This document shows, piece by piece, positions 52,083-63,570 of a stretch of DNA of 64,000 nt (position 1 is the stretch's first letter; every line of letters starts with the position of its first letter). The DNA is from Hymenolepis diminuta (Eukaryota > Platyhelminthes > Cestoda > Cyclophyllidea > Hymenolepididae). A program made the position numbers and the translations under genes. Location: NCBI GenBank assembly GCA_900708905.1, contig CAADRB010000090.1, forward strand, positions 143,275-207,274. Direction: 5' to 3'. The notes under the pieces are model-generated. The model saw nothing but the letters and a program-made list of their open reading frames with translations. It did not search any database and was not told where the DNA came from.

Positions 52083-55000
52083 ATGTGTGCAGCCGAAAAT
52101 ATAATTGAAAATGCTAATTGTGCTCTCACTGACGATCAATCGGAATCTATCTTTTATCTAAATTCAGAAGATTTTAGGCCACTTCCTCAGGTAATCTTGA
52201 TCGAACCGGGTTTGCAAAGGATTGCTTTTACAGACAGTTAATAAGAATTTTATTATTACACACACGTATATATATATATATATATATATATCAACTGTAA
52301 TCGAGAATTTTGTATTTTTCAAATATTATAAGTGATTATTTTGTTTAGAAACCGCGAACGCGTTTTGAGTCTGAACAACTTCCTCAAACCGGTCAAGAGA
52401 CAGTTGAAATTGAGTTGGCCTCACAATTTTACGCATGGCTTGGTTCTTCATCGGAGACCGAATACAGTGAGTTCATTCAAACTGAAACAGAGCTTCTCTC
52501 CAACTTTGAAAACCAGGAAAAATATTGTACAACAATCATTAACAAAACGGATGAAATACTCTCCATTCTGAATGAGCTCAAGGAGAAGTATCACTCAGTT
52601 TCCGATAAGACCAACAATCTCCATGAAACTTGCGAAATTCTCCTTCGAAAACAAACCAATCTTAATGAGAAAGCGGATCAAATAGAAGAATATCTCCAAT
52701 CATTCAATGCCCTCTTTTCAATAGAATCTGTGGGTTTTCGGTTTTGGCTGACTGTTTTAGAAATTAAGTAATAGAAACTTGGTCCTCTCAGCTGAAAGAA
52801 TGGATGGAGTTTTACGATCGATCGATCAAAGCATTGCCTTTTTAAAAGAACATGTAAGATACCATTTATGTTTCTTCATTATCATTTTAGCGAACCTTTA
52901 AAGACTCTGAGTCCTTTCTTTCGCGTTTCGTAAACTGCCTTAATATCGCTCTACTCATGGTGAAGGAAGGAATCAAGAATTCAATTAGACAAGTTGTCCT
53001 GGAAATAGTGGAACTTGGTGACGCTATTTCACCAGAAAACTCGTTCATTCTTCTCTACGGTCGATTTCGAGCTCAGGCTTCTCGTATTCGTTCTCTTATG
53101 CAGTTAATGGAATCTCGTGCAGATACATCAGAAAAGTATGTCTGAGATTTTTAGAATTCATTTTATTACTCTTAGGTACCGTGATGTCATTGCAGAATGT
53201 CAAGCCTACTATTTGTCTAAAAGAGAAGCTTTAGTACTCCCAGTTGCTAAAGCTAGTATTGCTGACCTGACAAGTAAGTACTCGCGGGATCACTGTGAAC
53301 TCTTTCGAACAACCATCTCCTTTATGCTACATATGGTTGAAGATGAATCTCTCCTATTTTGGCGGTTCTTTGAATCTCAGGAAACCCTCTCAACTAAAAC
53401 TGTGAGGGTCCCACTCTCGCTTGAGTAAGTTACAGATTTATATTTCTTATAAACCCGTATTTATAGGACAATGCTAACAAATCTCTGCAACTGTGTTTAC
53501 GATGCACTTCGTCCTTTCCTTATTCATGTTAATCATATTGAAATCCTTACTGAGTTATGCGATTTGCTGGTCCATGAATTCATTGAAGATAAATCAACAG
53601 CTAATCAGAGTATGTTTTAATTGAATTATTATCGGCATCTTCTCTTAGATGTCGACCTCACGGCATTTGAGAATATGTGTCGAACTTTGCTGGCAGATGT
53701 ACAGCAGAGGTTGATCTATCGAGCTCATATCTACATCAAATCGCAGATACAGGATTATCAACCTGGACCCGGTGATATCGCTTATCCTGAGAAGTTGGAA
53801 ATGCTTGAGGTAACTTTCTACCTTTTTTAGTGTCTTAGTTATTTCCCCTTTTAAAAGCATCTTAGTACACGAATAATAAGTAGCACGATGCTGATTGCTT
53901 GGAAGAGCTGTTTATAAATCGTTTAAGATCAGGACTCTTCTATATTTGCTTTCTTCACTATATTTGTCTGTACGTTCCTTTCTGCCTTCAGTTATTGATG
54001 ATCATTTCTAAACGCTATAGCAAAAGTCCTTAGTGGCTGACCAAAAGTTTATCTTCTTCATGCGACCACCGAATAGGTAGAACGACTTTTTCATTCAATC
54101 CAGTATTCGTCCCATCGTTTAAATCATGTGTGCGTCGGTGGTGCACTGATCACCGTGCACGTCTGTCCTGTCGGAGGTCACGGGTTTGATTCCCATCGAT
54201 GCACACTCGGTGAGCAGAGTGGTCAACCGCGCTGATTCAATCTGGCTGTCATAAAGAGTGGCAGAATTCGAGTCTCTCTATAATGTCACTAAATTCAAGA
54301 TAAGCACTGGAAATTGCTTTCCTTAATGGACTTGGGATTTATTCATACCCTCTGAATGTTTATTTTATAACAGCCAGCCATCATTTGATCCGCCATCTAT
54401 GGGTTCGTGATGTTTAAATTATCAGTGGCTTCTTTTACTCACTTTCACTTGATACCCAGGATTTACTCAGAAACCTTCTATTTGTACATAGCTTTTCAGA
54501 GAAAAGTTGACCTTCAGTAATTGACTTCATATCTTAGCGATTTCTGGCTTTTTTATCATCATTGACCGCCTTCGTTTTCTTCACTCGTCCAGACTCGAAG
54601 TTATGAGAGGGTAAACGAGAATAATGATAAATTATAGAAGTGAACGGGATGAAGGATCCGATCACTTCGCTCTGTATCTTACCATGCTCTCATCAGCTTC
54701 AATATGTTCGCTGCAACTTGAAATAACTTCACATCAGCCGATTATCCATAATACTCTGCTGCGTCACGGCGCTTTATGCATCTATTTAGTATCAGTATGC
54801 AGTATGCAAATTTTAAAAATTTCCCGTTTTATAGTTAGGCTTATTTTTAACAACGACCACTTAGCTTTTACATAATTATTCAGAACCTTTTTATTCATTG
54901 GCCACTCACCGCATTTATTTTCCGTCATTCAGTTGATGAAATGGATTATGCAAATGTGTTTTATTACTCCCCTTTTTAGAGTATCACTTCAAATCTTCAG

Positions 55001-56131
55001 CAGCAGCAGCAGCAAGAGCATGAAAATAAAGAGGGCGAATCTGCAGTTGAGGCTCAACGTAAGGTATCCGCTACGGATTCCACAGATTTCCACGGAATGT
55101 GGTATCCCACTGTTCGAAGAGCTTTGATATGCATCTCAGGCCTGAGTCGCTGTCTCGAGGTACGTCGTCTTAAGGAAGTCTATCTCATACCCTAGTAATA
55201 TTGGTGCATTAAACAAGTTCGCACCTTTTAGGTTGAGTCATTCCAAGGCTTGGCGCAAAACTGCCTTTCAGCATGCATCGACTCTCTGTTGGTTGCACAG
55301 AAACGTATTGAGACACGTCGGACGCCTAGTGATGGTCAGTTGTTCTTCATTAAACACCTCCTTATTCTTCGGGAACAAGTCACTCCATTCAACGTTGACT
55401 TTAGAGTTCGCGAGACCACTCTTGACTTCTCAAATATAACTAGTTAGTTGTATTCTTATATCTTTTCTATCTACTCAATACTGTAACATTTGTAATTCTC
55501 CCATTTTTTAAGATGCAGTTTATCAGGTTTTGCCCAAAGCCGGATCGAAATTGTTCGATTTGACCAAGGCGAACTATCTCCTAAGGCTATTGTTGCTAGA
55601 AGGTCCAACAGTTATTGATAATGATGTTGATTCCCGAAGACAATTGGATCGACAGCTGAAGTTGACCTGTGAACTCTTTATATCTGATTCAATAAAAGTA
55701 CTGACTGGACAGATATCCCTCCTCCTTGAGAAGGTAGGTCAACTGAACCAAAAATAAGTAAATAGAATAGTGATTTTATGTAAATACTTGATACTTTTTA
55801 GGCGAAAATAGACTCGTCCAAAGATTCTGTCCATCCACTTGGTCCTCCTAATGCGCTTAAGGAGGCGGTGTCTGCATCATTCAGACAATTGTCGATCAAT
55901 CAAAAAGGGGAAAATCCTTCATCAAATTCTCTTGCAGGAATAAGAAGGAAATTGGCTCTCTATTTAGGGAATGCAAACACAGTGTCTATTGTTATGAGAC
56001 CGATTGAAAATGGTGTCGTTCATGTATGGAGAAAGTTCACGGCCGTTATTGGTGAGAACTATTCGGAGGAGGATAGGATGGTTATTGGATGTCCGACAGA
56101 AAATCAGATTCGACTGCTGTTTCACAACTGA
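52083..56131 (+). CDS. COG3: Conserved oligomeric Golgi complex subunit 3 (COG3/Sec34)
   Basis: Subunit of lobe A of the COG tethering complex, which captures retrograde vesicles at the Golgi and keeps glycosylation enzymes in place; peripheral, on the cytosolic face. Exons: 52083-52190, 52349-52729, 52761-52853, 52891-53135, 53176-53424, 53467-53609, 53649-53809, 54980-55159, 55232-55442, 55513-55733 and 55802-56131. All introns are GT-AG and in phase, giving 773 aa, slightly shorter than the human protein (about 828). The Sec34 domain spans exons 2-5, with its coiled coil (KTNNLHETCE, KADQIEEYLQ) and FRAQASRIRSLMQ. Family signatures further on are DIAYPEKLEMLE at the end of exon 7, WYPTVRRALICIS in exon 8 and LFFIKHLLILREQVTPFNVD in exon 9. 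A six-Gln run encoded by CAG repeats (residues 467-472) falls in a linker. Intron 7 (1170 nt) carries a SINE. The start is the first ATG and gives a short acidic N-terminus typical of the family. Confidence 0.96.
52267..52291. repeat. TA microsatellite in COG3 intron 1
   Basis: Uninterrupted TA dinucleotide run of 25 nt inside the 158-nt first intron of COG3. It makes this intron longer than its 31-42 nt neighbours. Confidence 0.95.
54122..54370 (+). mobile_element. tRNA-derived SINE, best-preserved copy, in COG3 intron 7
   Basis: The head at 54128-54206 is tRNA-like. Either GTGTGCG/TGCACAC or TGCGTCG/CGATGCA can form a 7-bp acceptor stem, GGTG/CACC a D stem, and GGTTTGATTCC (54183-54193) is a near-perfect Pol III B box. 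The anticodon arm does not fold, so it is not a tRNA gene; parts resemble tRNA-Asp. The body follows: AGTGGTCAACCGCGCTGATT, AGAGTGGCAGAATTCGAGTC and the tail CACTGGAAATTGCTTTCC, then TTAATGGACTTGGGATTTAT. At least five other copies share this order. No reverse-transcriptase partner is visible in the window. Confidence 0.75.
54998..55015 (+). repeat. CAG run coding for polyglutamine in COG3
   Basis: Five CAG codons and one CAA encode six Gln at the start of exon 8, just after a splice acceptor. Vertebrate COG3 has no such run at this site to my knowledge. Confidence 0.9.
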
Positions 56132-56541
56132 TGGAGGACGGATAATTTTGTACGGCTGTGATTAATTTTTGTTTAATAAATTGTAATTTTTCGAATTGTT
56201 GTCTTAATTTGAAATAGAGACTGGATTAATGGGTTTGTTACTAAGCATAGTCACAGAATCCTGCTGTTGATTACATTTAGTCCAAAAATTACAGATTGCG
56301 AATTAAATTTTATTAACGGCTTAAGAGAGGTAGGCATGGTCAAGAACGTTCAAATAAGCTTCAAAGAATTGCATTATTAAAATTTATAACTCGATGTTAT
56401 ATTTTATTTATGGGAGGTCATGATATAACGTCATTCAAATGTGACTAGCTGAAAATCTATAATGAAGCAGTGATTTTAATTAGTGGAAAGGTAAGTGGCA
56501 AATTCGAAATAATCCAGGACTGACCTTGGATTTTTAGGGCA
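56132..56541 (+). promoter_or_regulatory. COG3-cyclin C intergenic region with a candidate 5' splice structure
   Basis: Only 410 bp separate the COG3 stop from the cyclin C start on the same strand. An acceptor (GGATTTTTAG, ending 56537) lies 4 nt before the cyclin C ATG. It could close a 47-nt 5'-UTR intron from the GTAAGT at 56491, or receive a spliced leader, as happens for some flatworm genes in short operons. No clear TATA element is visible. Confidence 0.45.
56175..56180 (+). terminator. Poly(A) signal AATAAA of COG3
   Basis: Exact AATAAA 43 nt after the COG3 TGA, followed by a T-rich stretch. It shows that COG3 has its own 3' end ahead of cyclin C. Confidence 0.75.
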
Positions 56542-58778
56542 ATGGCTGGGAATTTCTGGCAAAGTTCACATTAGTAAGATCTAATTTTTCTAATTCAGGG
56601 ATATAATTTTCAGCTTAGAGTGGCTTTTAGATCGACAAGATGTTTTAAAACATAGAGCGTCCGATTTGAAAAAGTTGGGATCTGAAGAAGAATATCAGAA
56701 AATTTTGATATTTTTTATTGACGTCATCCAAGCATTTGGTAAAAGTATTGAAGTTCGGCAGCAAGTTATTGCAACAGCCTCTGTATATTTTCGTAGATTC
56801 TATAGCAGGTCAGTTTGCCTTAATTTCTCGACATTTTTAGAACTTCATTAAAATCAATCGATCCATGGTTAATGGCACCATCTTGTCTCTTTTTGTCATC
56901 TAAAGTAGAAGAATATGGCGTTATTCAACCAAAGAGTCTTATTGCAGCTTGTTGTAAAGTCGGTATGTGTTTCGCATTTGTATTTTTACGTTTACCTTGC
57001 AGTAAATAGTCAGTATTCTAAGTACTTCAAAGACTATGTTTATCCTTATCGAACCCATGATGTTTTTGAGTGTGAGTTTATCCTAATGGAAGCCATGGAT
57101 TGTTCTCTGGTCGTTTTCCATCCCTATCGACCGCTTCTTAATTTTTGTAATGATTTGAAACCCCATTTGCTTGATCTCGCCGAGGAGCATTTACAGCGTG
57201 CATGGTTAGTTTTAATCTTTAGATTTTTAATAATCGTTCATCTTTTAGGGCTTTTGCGAATGATACCCTTCGTACTGACTTGTGTCTTCACTATCCTCCT
57301 TATTTAATAGCTCTAGGTGAGCTAGCGCTTTTGTTAATCAAGTTATGTTTTAGGATGTGTTCAGCTGGCGCTAATCTCGCTTTCAAAAAATCCTCCGACA
57401 ACTTCTGGAAATGCAAGTGATCATCACTCCCTGTACTTCTCAAACCAGCCAAGTAGTAATCCTCTAGCTATCGCTGAACAGTGGTTTAGTGAGCTGAATG
57501 TCGATCCTGAAAAAGTGCGTTTCATTTATCATGTTTCTATAGAAGGTCCCTGAATTCATGGTTTATTTACAAGTTATAAGCATATGTATTGAATATGTTT
57601 ACTTATTTTCAGTCCCCCATATATTTGTCTAATTTTTCCTTGATCGCTTACAAAATCATAACTCAATTTCCTTACTACATCAAGATAGAAATGAACATAT
57701 TCGATGTCGTTTTCTCCGCATTCTCTTTATTTTTTTCGTTCATTTGATCTTGGTGGAGTTAGATAACAACCAACGGTTCGCAGCTAACAAATTACGACAA
57801 CAATAACAGTCACCAATTCGTAGCTGTTTGAGTAAGAGCTAACAATTGTGAAGCAGAACACCAAGAGTTGAGTAGACCAAAAATGTATTCACACTTTTTG
57901 TGGAAACCACAACGAGTAACAAAGAGAGAGGGAGAGAGCAACGTAGGGGTCCATAACTGACAGGCGTTGTTGTTGTCTGGAGAACAAGGGTAGCATTATA
58001 TGAGTCACTTGGGTAAGGCCACGTCAGAGCATGAGCGCAGATGTGCCTTTTATGTGAAGCGAGGCGGTTAATAGGAAAGAGGGGAAATCGATGGACGCGT
58101 TTAGACATGTTAGACAGGGGTTATGCGTCATAGGGACATAAATGAAGTCGCTCCAACTTCGTGGGCGGAAAAACTGAGGTATTATCGTGGAGGATGTGAA
58201 CGAAAGGTAATTCTGGAAAATGCATAGAGAGTTATCCTTCAACCTCTTTGACAACCAGAGTAACCATTTTTTATGAATGCGCTTAACGTCTACATAGATA
58301 TGTTCATGGTCTAATACGCGGAGACCTTCATTACCTTTTTTTAAAGTTCTATATTGCTATGTTTTGAATCTCTAAAATGTCAGGTGTCTCACCGCTATTT
58401 TTCATGTTGCTCATATTTCATTATTTGGGTCAGCATTTACCCCAAAGATACTGATAATTCTATTTTTCGTTCCATGGATAGGTTCTGGAAGTTGTCAGAT
58501 ACATCCTCGCTCACTACGATCTGCTGGAACGTATGGACATTGAGAACGAGATACCGATGCTTATAATTCAAAAGATGCCCCGTCCCGTGATTCAACAACC
58601 AGCCAATCAGCAGCAGCAAGCTCAAGGTCAACCGGGTGGCGCAGGTGGAAGTGGGCCCGCTGGTGGTCCCCGGATGGTTTCACAACAACAGCAGCCACCA
58701 CCGATGGGGCCCTCACATCATCATCAAATGCCCCCACCTCCACATCCACCACAAAATCCCGTTGGTCCACCTATGTAG
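56542..58778 (+). CDS. CCNC: Cyclin C (Mediator kinase-module cyclin)
   Basis: Partner of CDK8/19 in the kinase module of Mediator, acting in the nucleus on RNA polymerase II transcription. Exons: 56542-56573, 56614-56808, 56841-56962, 57003-57204, 57249-57316, 57354-57514 and 58482-58778. All junctions are GT-AG and in phase, giving 358 aa against about 283 in human. The N-terminus MAGNFWQSSHYLEWLLDRQD is nearly the vertebrate one. The first cyclin fold has VRQQVIATASVYFRRFYSR and APSCLFLSSKVEEYGV; the second has LMEAMDCSLVVFHPYRPLL and LRTDLCLHYPP. Two oddities: an extra loop of about 30 Ser/Asn/Pro-rich residues (about 217-246) between the helix LGCVQLALISL and EQWFSELNVD, and a C-terminal tail (about 293-358) rich in Gln, Gly, Pro and His (QQQQAQGQPGG, PPPPHPPQ) in place of the short human tail. 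The last intron (967 nt) holds an R1 repeat. Confidence 0.96.
57751..58240 (+). repeat. Dispersed repeat R1, copy in the last intron of cyclin C
   Basis: Aligns from end to end with 63041-63570 in the same orientation. Landmarks: AGTCACC then TCGTAGCTGTTTGAGTAA, CACCAAGAGTTGA, TAGACCAAAAATGTATT, a purine-rich GAGAGAGGGAGAGAG block, ATGAGTCACTTGGGTAAGG, GTGAAGCGAGGCGGTTA, AATCGATGGACGCGTTTAGA, GGGGTTATGCGTCATAG and the end TAGAGAGTTATCCTTCA. Neither copy keeps an ORF in common. I see no terminal inverted repeats, tRNA head or target duplication. Confidence 0.85.
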
Positions 58779-58847
58779 TACAATTTTATTAATGTGATGA
58801 GTTCTTTTTTCCGTGTGCTTTTTAGTTTGATAGGTGTACAGAAAATT

Positions 58848-58853
58848 AATAAA
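58848..58853 (+). terminator. Poly(A) signal AATAAA of cyclin C
   Basis: Exact AATAAA 69 nt after the cyclin C TAG, in an AT-rich stretch typical of a 3' UTR. Confidence 0.7.
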
Positions 58854-61800
58854 TGAGCTTGTTTAATCTACCTGGTATTTTGATCATTTTTTATGATGGT
58901 TAATAGGGTTTTTCTTATTGGTGTCATCAATAAGTTGAATTGCATTTTTCGATGTAGTAGGAATAATACGGGGGGTTTGGTTCTCTTTCATTTCTTTAAA
59001 TCAACAATGAATTGAAATTAACCATTGTCCATACTTGTTGTAATGTGGATTAACTTCGATTTTTGAAAAAAACCCCATCATTAATCACTGGTACTTTTAG
59101 AATATGACCCTGAAATTGAATCTCTATGTTGTCAAAAAACTTCAAAAGTATGCTTCACCTTATTGTCGCATAATGTCACTCCCGTTCTGTCTCTGCATCG
59201 TGATGGGTTGCTTATAGTACTTGGCTGTTTTCAAGCTCAGTTATTAATATTGTAGGAAATATAACATAAGTAGATATTCATTAAGGGACATATTTTATAT
59301 AAGGCAATGTAGAATGAGGGGACCTCTAGGTCTATGAGACATCGAAAGATAGAAAGTGGACCAAAAAATATGAAGTAGGTTATATGGATCAGAACCAATA
59401 ATCATCTTGTAACACTGGCTGCTTCCATGGGATTGTGGGTAAGTACGTCTTAGATCTTAGTTTCTCATTTGTCCTCTCTGTACCAACGTTGTTGTGTTTG
59501 GCTTGTGTGCTTTCGTACTGGCTGGCGAGGTTAATAGCTTAGGCTTACTTCCAATTCGTCAGTAGTAAGGCGTTTAGTGACAAAATATTCTAGCTAGCTT
59601 CGAACTGCCGACAGTTAACGTTGTTATGGCTAGTTATAGCCATAGTTTTACATCTATCGGGCTCTTTTTTTTCTTTGTTAACCACTCTGTCATCACTGTA
59701 TCTATGTATATCACTTATTAAATTCTACTAAGGGGCTATATTATGCATACTTAATTAATTAAAATTCACTTTGGTTGAACATTAGTGAGGTGCGCTATGT
59801 TAAACCCATTCTATCCGATATCAACTAGTTTATATTACCTAGGAATGGAATGACCATCAATTCAATAAGTTTTTCAATGGACTCTGAACGTCATGAACAT
59901 GAGCTCACACAAGAGCTCAGGGATCGAATCCCGAAATACAAATTTATAAATATTGGCGCATGATACTCATTAAGGAAAATGTTAACGAAATGATGGACCT
60001 AAAATTCAGGTCAAGTTAGACTCGTTGAATATTTTAACTTCTCTTGTTACCCCTTGTTTAACTAAACTGCGTATAGTTACTTTCTTACGATTCGATATTA
60101 TAGAATACTTTTATTTTGAAATGGATGATACAAATAACACACACTGAGATGGGGAGACAAGCAGATCTGTCATACAGCCATCAGCATCAGTTAATTTAGT
60201 TAACCGTCCAGTCACAATAGCACTCGAAATAAAAGAAATTTGCTCAATATCTGATGTAATTTTGGCGTCTCTTCTTACTTACATAATCTGTTAAAAATTT
60301 TTTTACATGAGCACGGTTTCATCCACTAATAATCTAATCTTAGGTACCTCAAAACCCTGTTATGGGTTTCCTAAAGCTAAGTTCTTTGATTTAAACTTAA
60401 TTAGGTTTACCACCTGGGTCTTGTAATAATTACTAACGATATTAATGAGAGAGGAATCCTTCCACTCCATCTTTATTCAAAATGAGAATTTATTACACAC
60501 CTACCGGAACGGCTGAAACATATGGGCACAACTTCAGTAATCAATAATTATACCCGATCTCGGGAAAATATCGATCTATGTCTCCCCCAGGACAAAATTA
60601 CGAATCAAAGTGATTATTTTACTTGTCAAGAGAATCAAATGTTTTGTTCATTGCTTTACTTCGATCCATTTCTCCATTGGTTCTTATGGAGTGTAAACAC
60701 TATCAAGGCTATCTAATAGGATCTCGCGGGTACTAGAACGTTTTGGAAAATGCAACCGTGCAACCAACTGCGTACCTAACACTCATGGATGAGCGTGCAG
60801 AGGCCTCTCAGCCTATCAGTGATCAATATTCTTGTAAATAGAACTATTTTATTCATAATTTCAGTTATTTCAGTAAAATCTATCCTCAGCATATCTTCTC
60901 ACTTCTTTGTTGTAGTCTAGCTTGACTATTGGGGGCAATTTACAAAAAGAAACTCTCCTCGAAGCTTATTGAATGTGTCCGAATCTGTTTGGCCCCGCAA
61001 GGGATTACTGAAGTTTAATCAAAAGGTTAATTGTGTAGTTTCCACTACATTCTTAATCTCATCTACGGAAAGCGTCTTTTAATGTTCCTCTAGAGAAGAC
61101 AGATGTTTTCCTGTTGAGAAAGTGATATATTATTCCAGAGGAATATTTTAACAAAAGTTATCAAGCTTCACACAAATGGAATCCACTCTGTCATGTCTAA
61201 AAGCATAAAACCCTTGCTTGCTGTGATTAGCTGCTAGCTATGGTCCTAGCTTTTACAATTTGGTACCTCCAAAATTGGTGACCTCGACTCCCGTTGGCCC
61301 ATACAATTTGCTACAAGCTAGCAGTTGGACCAAGCGATAACTCGGCTTCATTGTACGTTTATATTTGTTTCCTATGAAATTATTCATCGAAATAATTGTT
61401 TGCTTAACAACAATAAAAGTCAGTGAGATTTGAAATACGTACAAAGTTTAAAATATAACTTCTATTTAGGATTTGACAGCTCTAAACATTTTTTATGGCA
61501 AAATTTTTAACAGTAGCATTGCACTAATGAGTGCACAAATGAGTCTCTCAATGAATTTTCTCATAGACTTATCTCGATCAAATTGGATATATCTTGTGAC
61601 TTAAGAGACATTTTATCTCTCTCATATTGACCGTATAGAAGAGATTACAAGTGATAAATTATTATCTTAATGAATACAGATTCGAGCTAAGCTATTACTT
61701 TCTAACATCTTTCGATTCTCACCATACAAAAATATGGAAAAAGAAAGAAGGCGATGAGTGTTGTAGGTTGTGCATCCGATTGTTTTTATGTATTGATATT

Positions 61801-63040
61801 CTGCGGGAAAAAAGAATAAGGGGATATGGGTTGACTTGACAGCAGCGAAGTTCTCAGTGGAATGTAGGAAATTAGTCTATATCGATCTACTAAGTTGGCT
61901 AATCGTGGTCGAGTAAGTTCCTATGTGATCCCAATATCCAGTAAAATCGGTTATTAACACTGCTGGATATGTAGCGCTAATTAAAACTCATCACCCTATT
62001 CTAAAAATCCAACATACTTTATAAAAAAGAACAAGAGAGGAACACACATAATGCTAGGTTTTATTTAAAGGCTGATTTATGAATGAGCATTCACCAATAG
62101 CTTTTAAACTTTTATACAACTTGTGGAATTGAGTTTCACATGACTATACTTGGCGGTCTTAGTGACTGAAGAACCGACTTCCAATTTCCCAGTGTAACAA
62201 TGAATCAACAGGTTCTAAAACATTTAAGGATTTAGAAATATTTTCTTTTAATCATTCTGTAACAGATTTGCAGGTAACCACTGTGAAACAGGCGTTTTAA
62301 TTATATTTCCCTTTTGAAAAGGTGATTTCGTGAACTTTCAGAGTAAGTTTGAGATTTAATCAAAGTCGCACTACAAACTTGTGTAAGAAGACAAGTAAAA
62401 ATATTCTCTCTGATTGCAACGTCTAACTAGAGGGTATTTATGTCGGAGTCAAATGAAATTGGTCTTCATTTCGGTGTGAGATTCTGCAATGATACTTTTT
62501 AATCAAAACATAGACCTCAAATTCAAGACCATCTAAATTCATTTTCACATACGCTCCAGTACTTGACCGCTGCGATAATGATAAATAATAAATTTAAATT
62601 ATTGTTATAGTTTAAGAAGAAAGTATCGTACTCCTGTATTTGTATCGGTAGATGTCCTTCGATGCCTTTAATTTAGAAAAACAGTCCTAATATAAGTGCA
62701 GTCTGATTTCATACTGAGACTTAAAATATCCGAAATCTTGACGAAAAATTTGTAAATTGTAATTCAAAGATAAAATAGGTATCCTGTTCTGATAAGCTTT
62801 TATTCAAAAATGAAATAATAATATTATTTAAATCCAATCCATTTTCCTAATTGAAAAGATCTAGGATAAATGTTAGTTTTATTAAATGTCTGCTAAATGG
62901 CACACTACCTATATCTGAACTAGATGACATTATAAGATATTTTTGACATCTTATCCATTTCTAAGCGCATGGTTTTGAGGTCATCGTTTGTTCAAGGTCT
63001 GAAAATCGCTTATTTTAAAATTCAGAATGTCATCATTGGG
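58854..63040. other. Gene-poor spacer downstream of cyclin C
   Basis: No exon can be supported. A B-box-like GGGATCGAATCCCG occurs near 59921 but no paired acceptor stem or A box is convincing, so I do not call a tRNA. The rest is AT-rich without clear structure. Confidence 0.5.
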
Positions 63041-63570
63041 TTGTTGAAGTTAAGATAACAACTAACAGTTCATAGTTAACAAATAACTACAGGAATAACA
63101 GTCACCGATCCGTAGCTGTTTGAGTAATAGCTAAAAACAATAGTAAAGCAGAGCACCAAGAGTTGATTAGACCAAAAATGTATTTAAGGAAGCCACAAGG
63201 AGGATTGAAAAGAGTGAGAGAGATAGAGAGGTGAGCGTGGTGAGGAAGAGAGGAGATGAACAGGACGTGTAGGAGCTGGTAACTGACACGCGTGCGTTTT
63301 TATTGAGAGGAAAACAAAGATAGCTTAATATGAGTCACTTGGGTAAGGACGCATGAGAACATGAACGCAGATGTGCTTTCAGGTGAAGCGAGGCGGTTAG
63401 AGAAAAAGGGGGGGGGGAATCGATGGACGCGTTTAGACGTGGCGGACGGGGGTTATGCGTCATAGAAATAAAAAAGACGGCCTTTAGCTTCGTGGACGAA
63501 AAACCGAAGTATTGTCATTAGAGAAAACGAATAAAAAGTAAATCTGGAAAGGTATAGAGAGTTATCCTTC
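63041..63570 (+). repeat. Dispersed repeat R1, second direct copy
   Basis: Same order of landmarks as 57751-58240: ATCCGTAGCTGTTTGAGTAA, GCACCAAGAGTTGA, TAGACCAAAAATGTATT, GAGAGAGATAGAGAG, ATGAGTCACTTGGGTAAGG, GTGAAGCGAGGCGGTTAGAG, a run of ten G (63408-63417), ATCGATGGACGCGTTTAGA, GGGGGTTATGCGTCATAG and TAGAGAGTTATCCTTCA. It is slightly longer than the cyclin C copy because of extra bases in the purine-rich block. Confidence 0.85.

Noticed and set aside
54128..54206. tRNA gene in COG3 intron 7
   Set aside because: The acceptor stem, D stem and B box are plausible, but no anticodon stem forms and sequence beyond it continues as a repeat found at other loci, so it is a SINE head.
59877..59990. 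tRNA gene or SINE head with GGGATCGAATCCCG
   Set aside because: The B-box-like word is good, but there is no matching acceptor stem or A box, and the flanks do not follow the SINE body.
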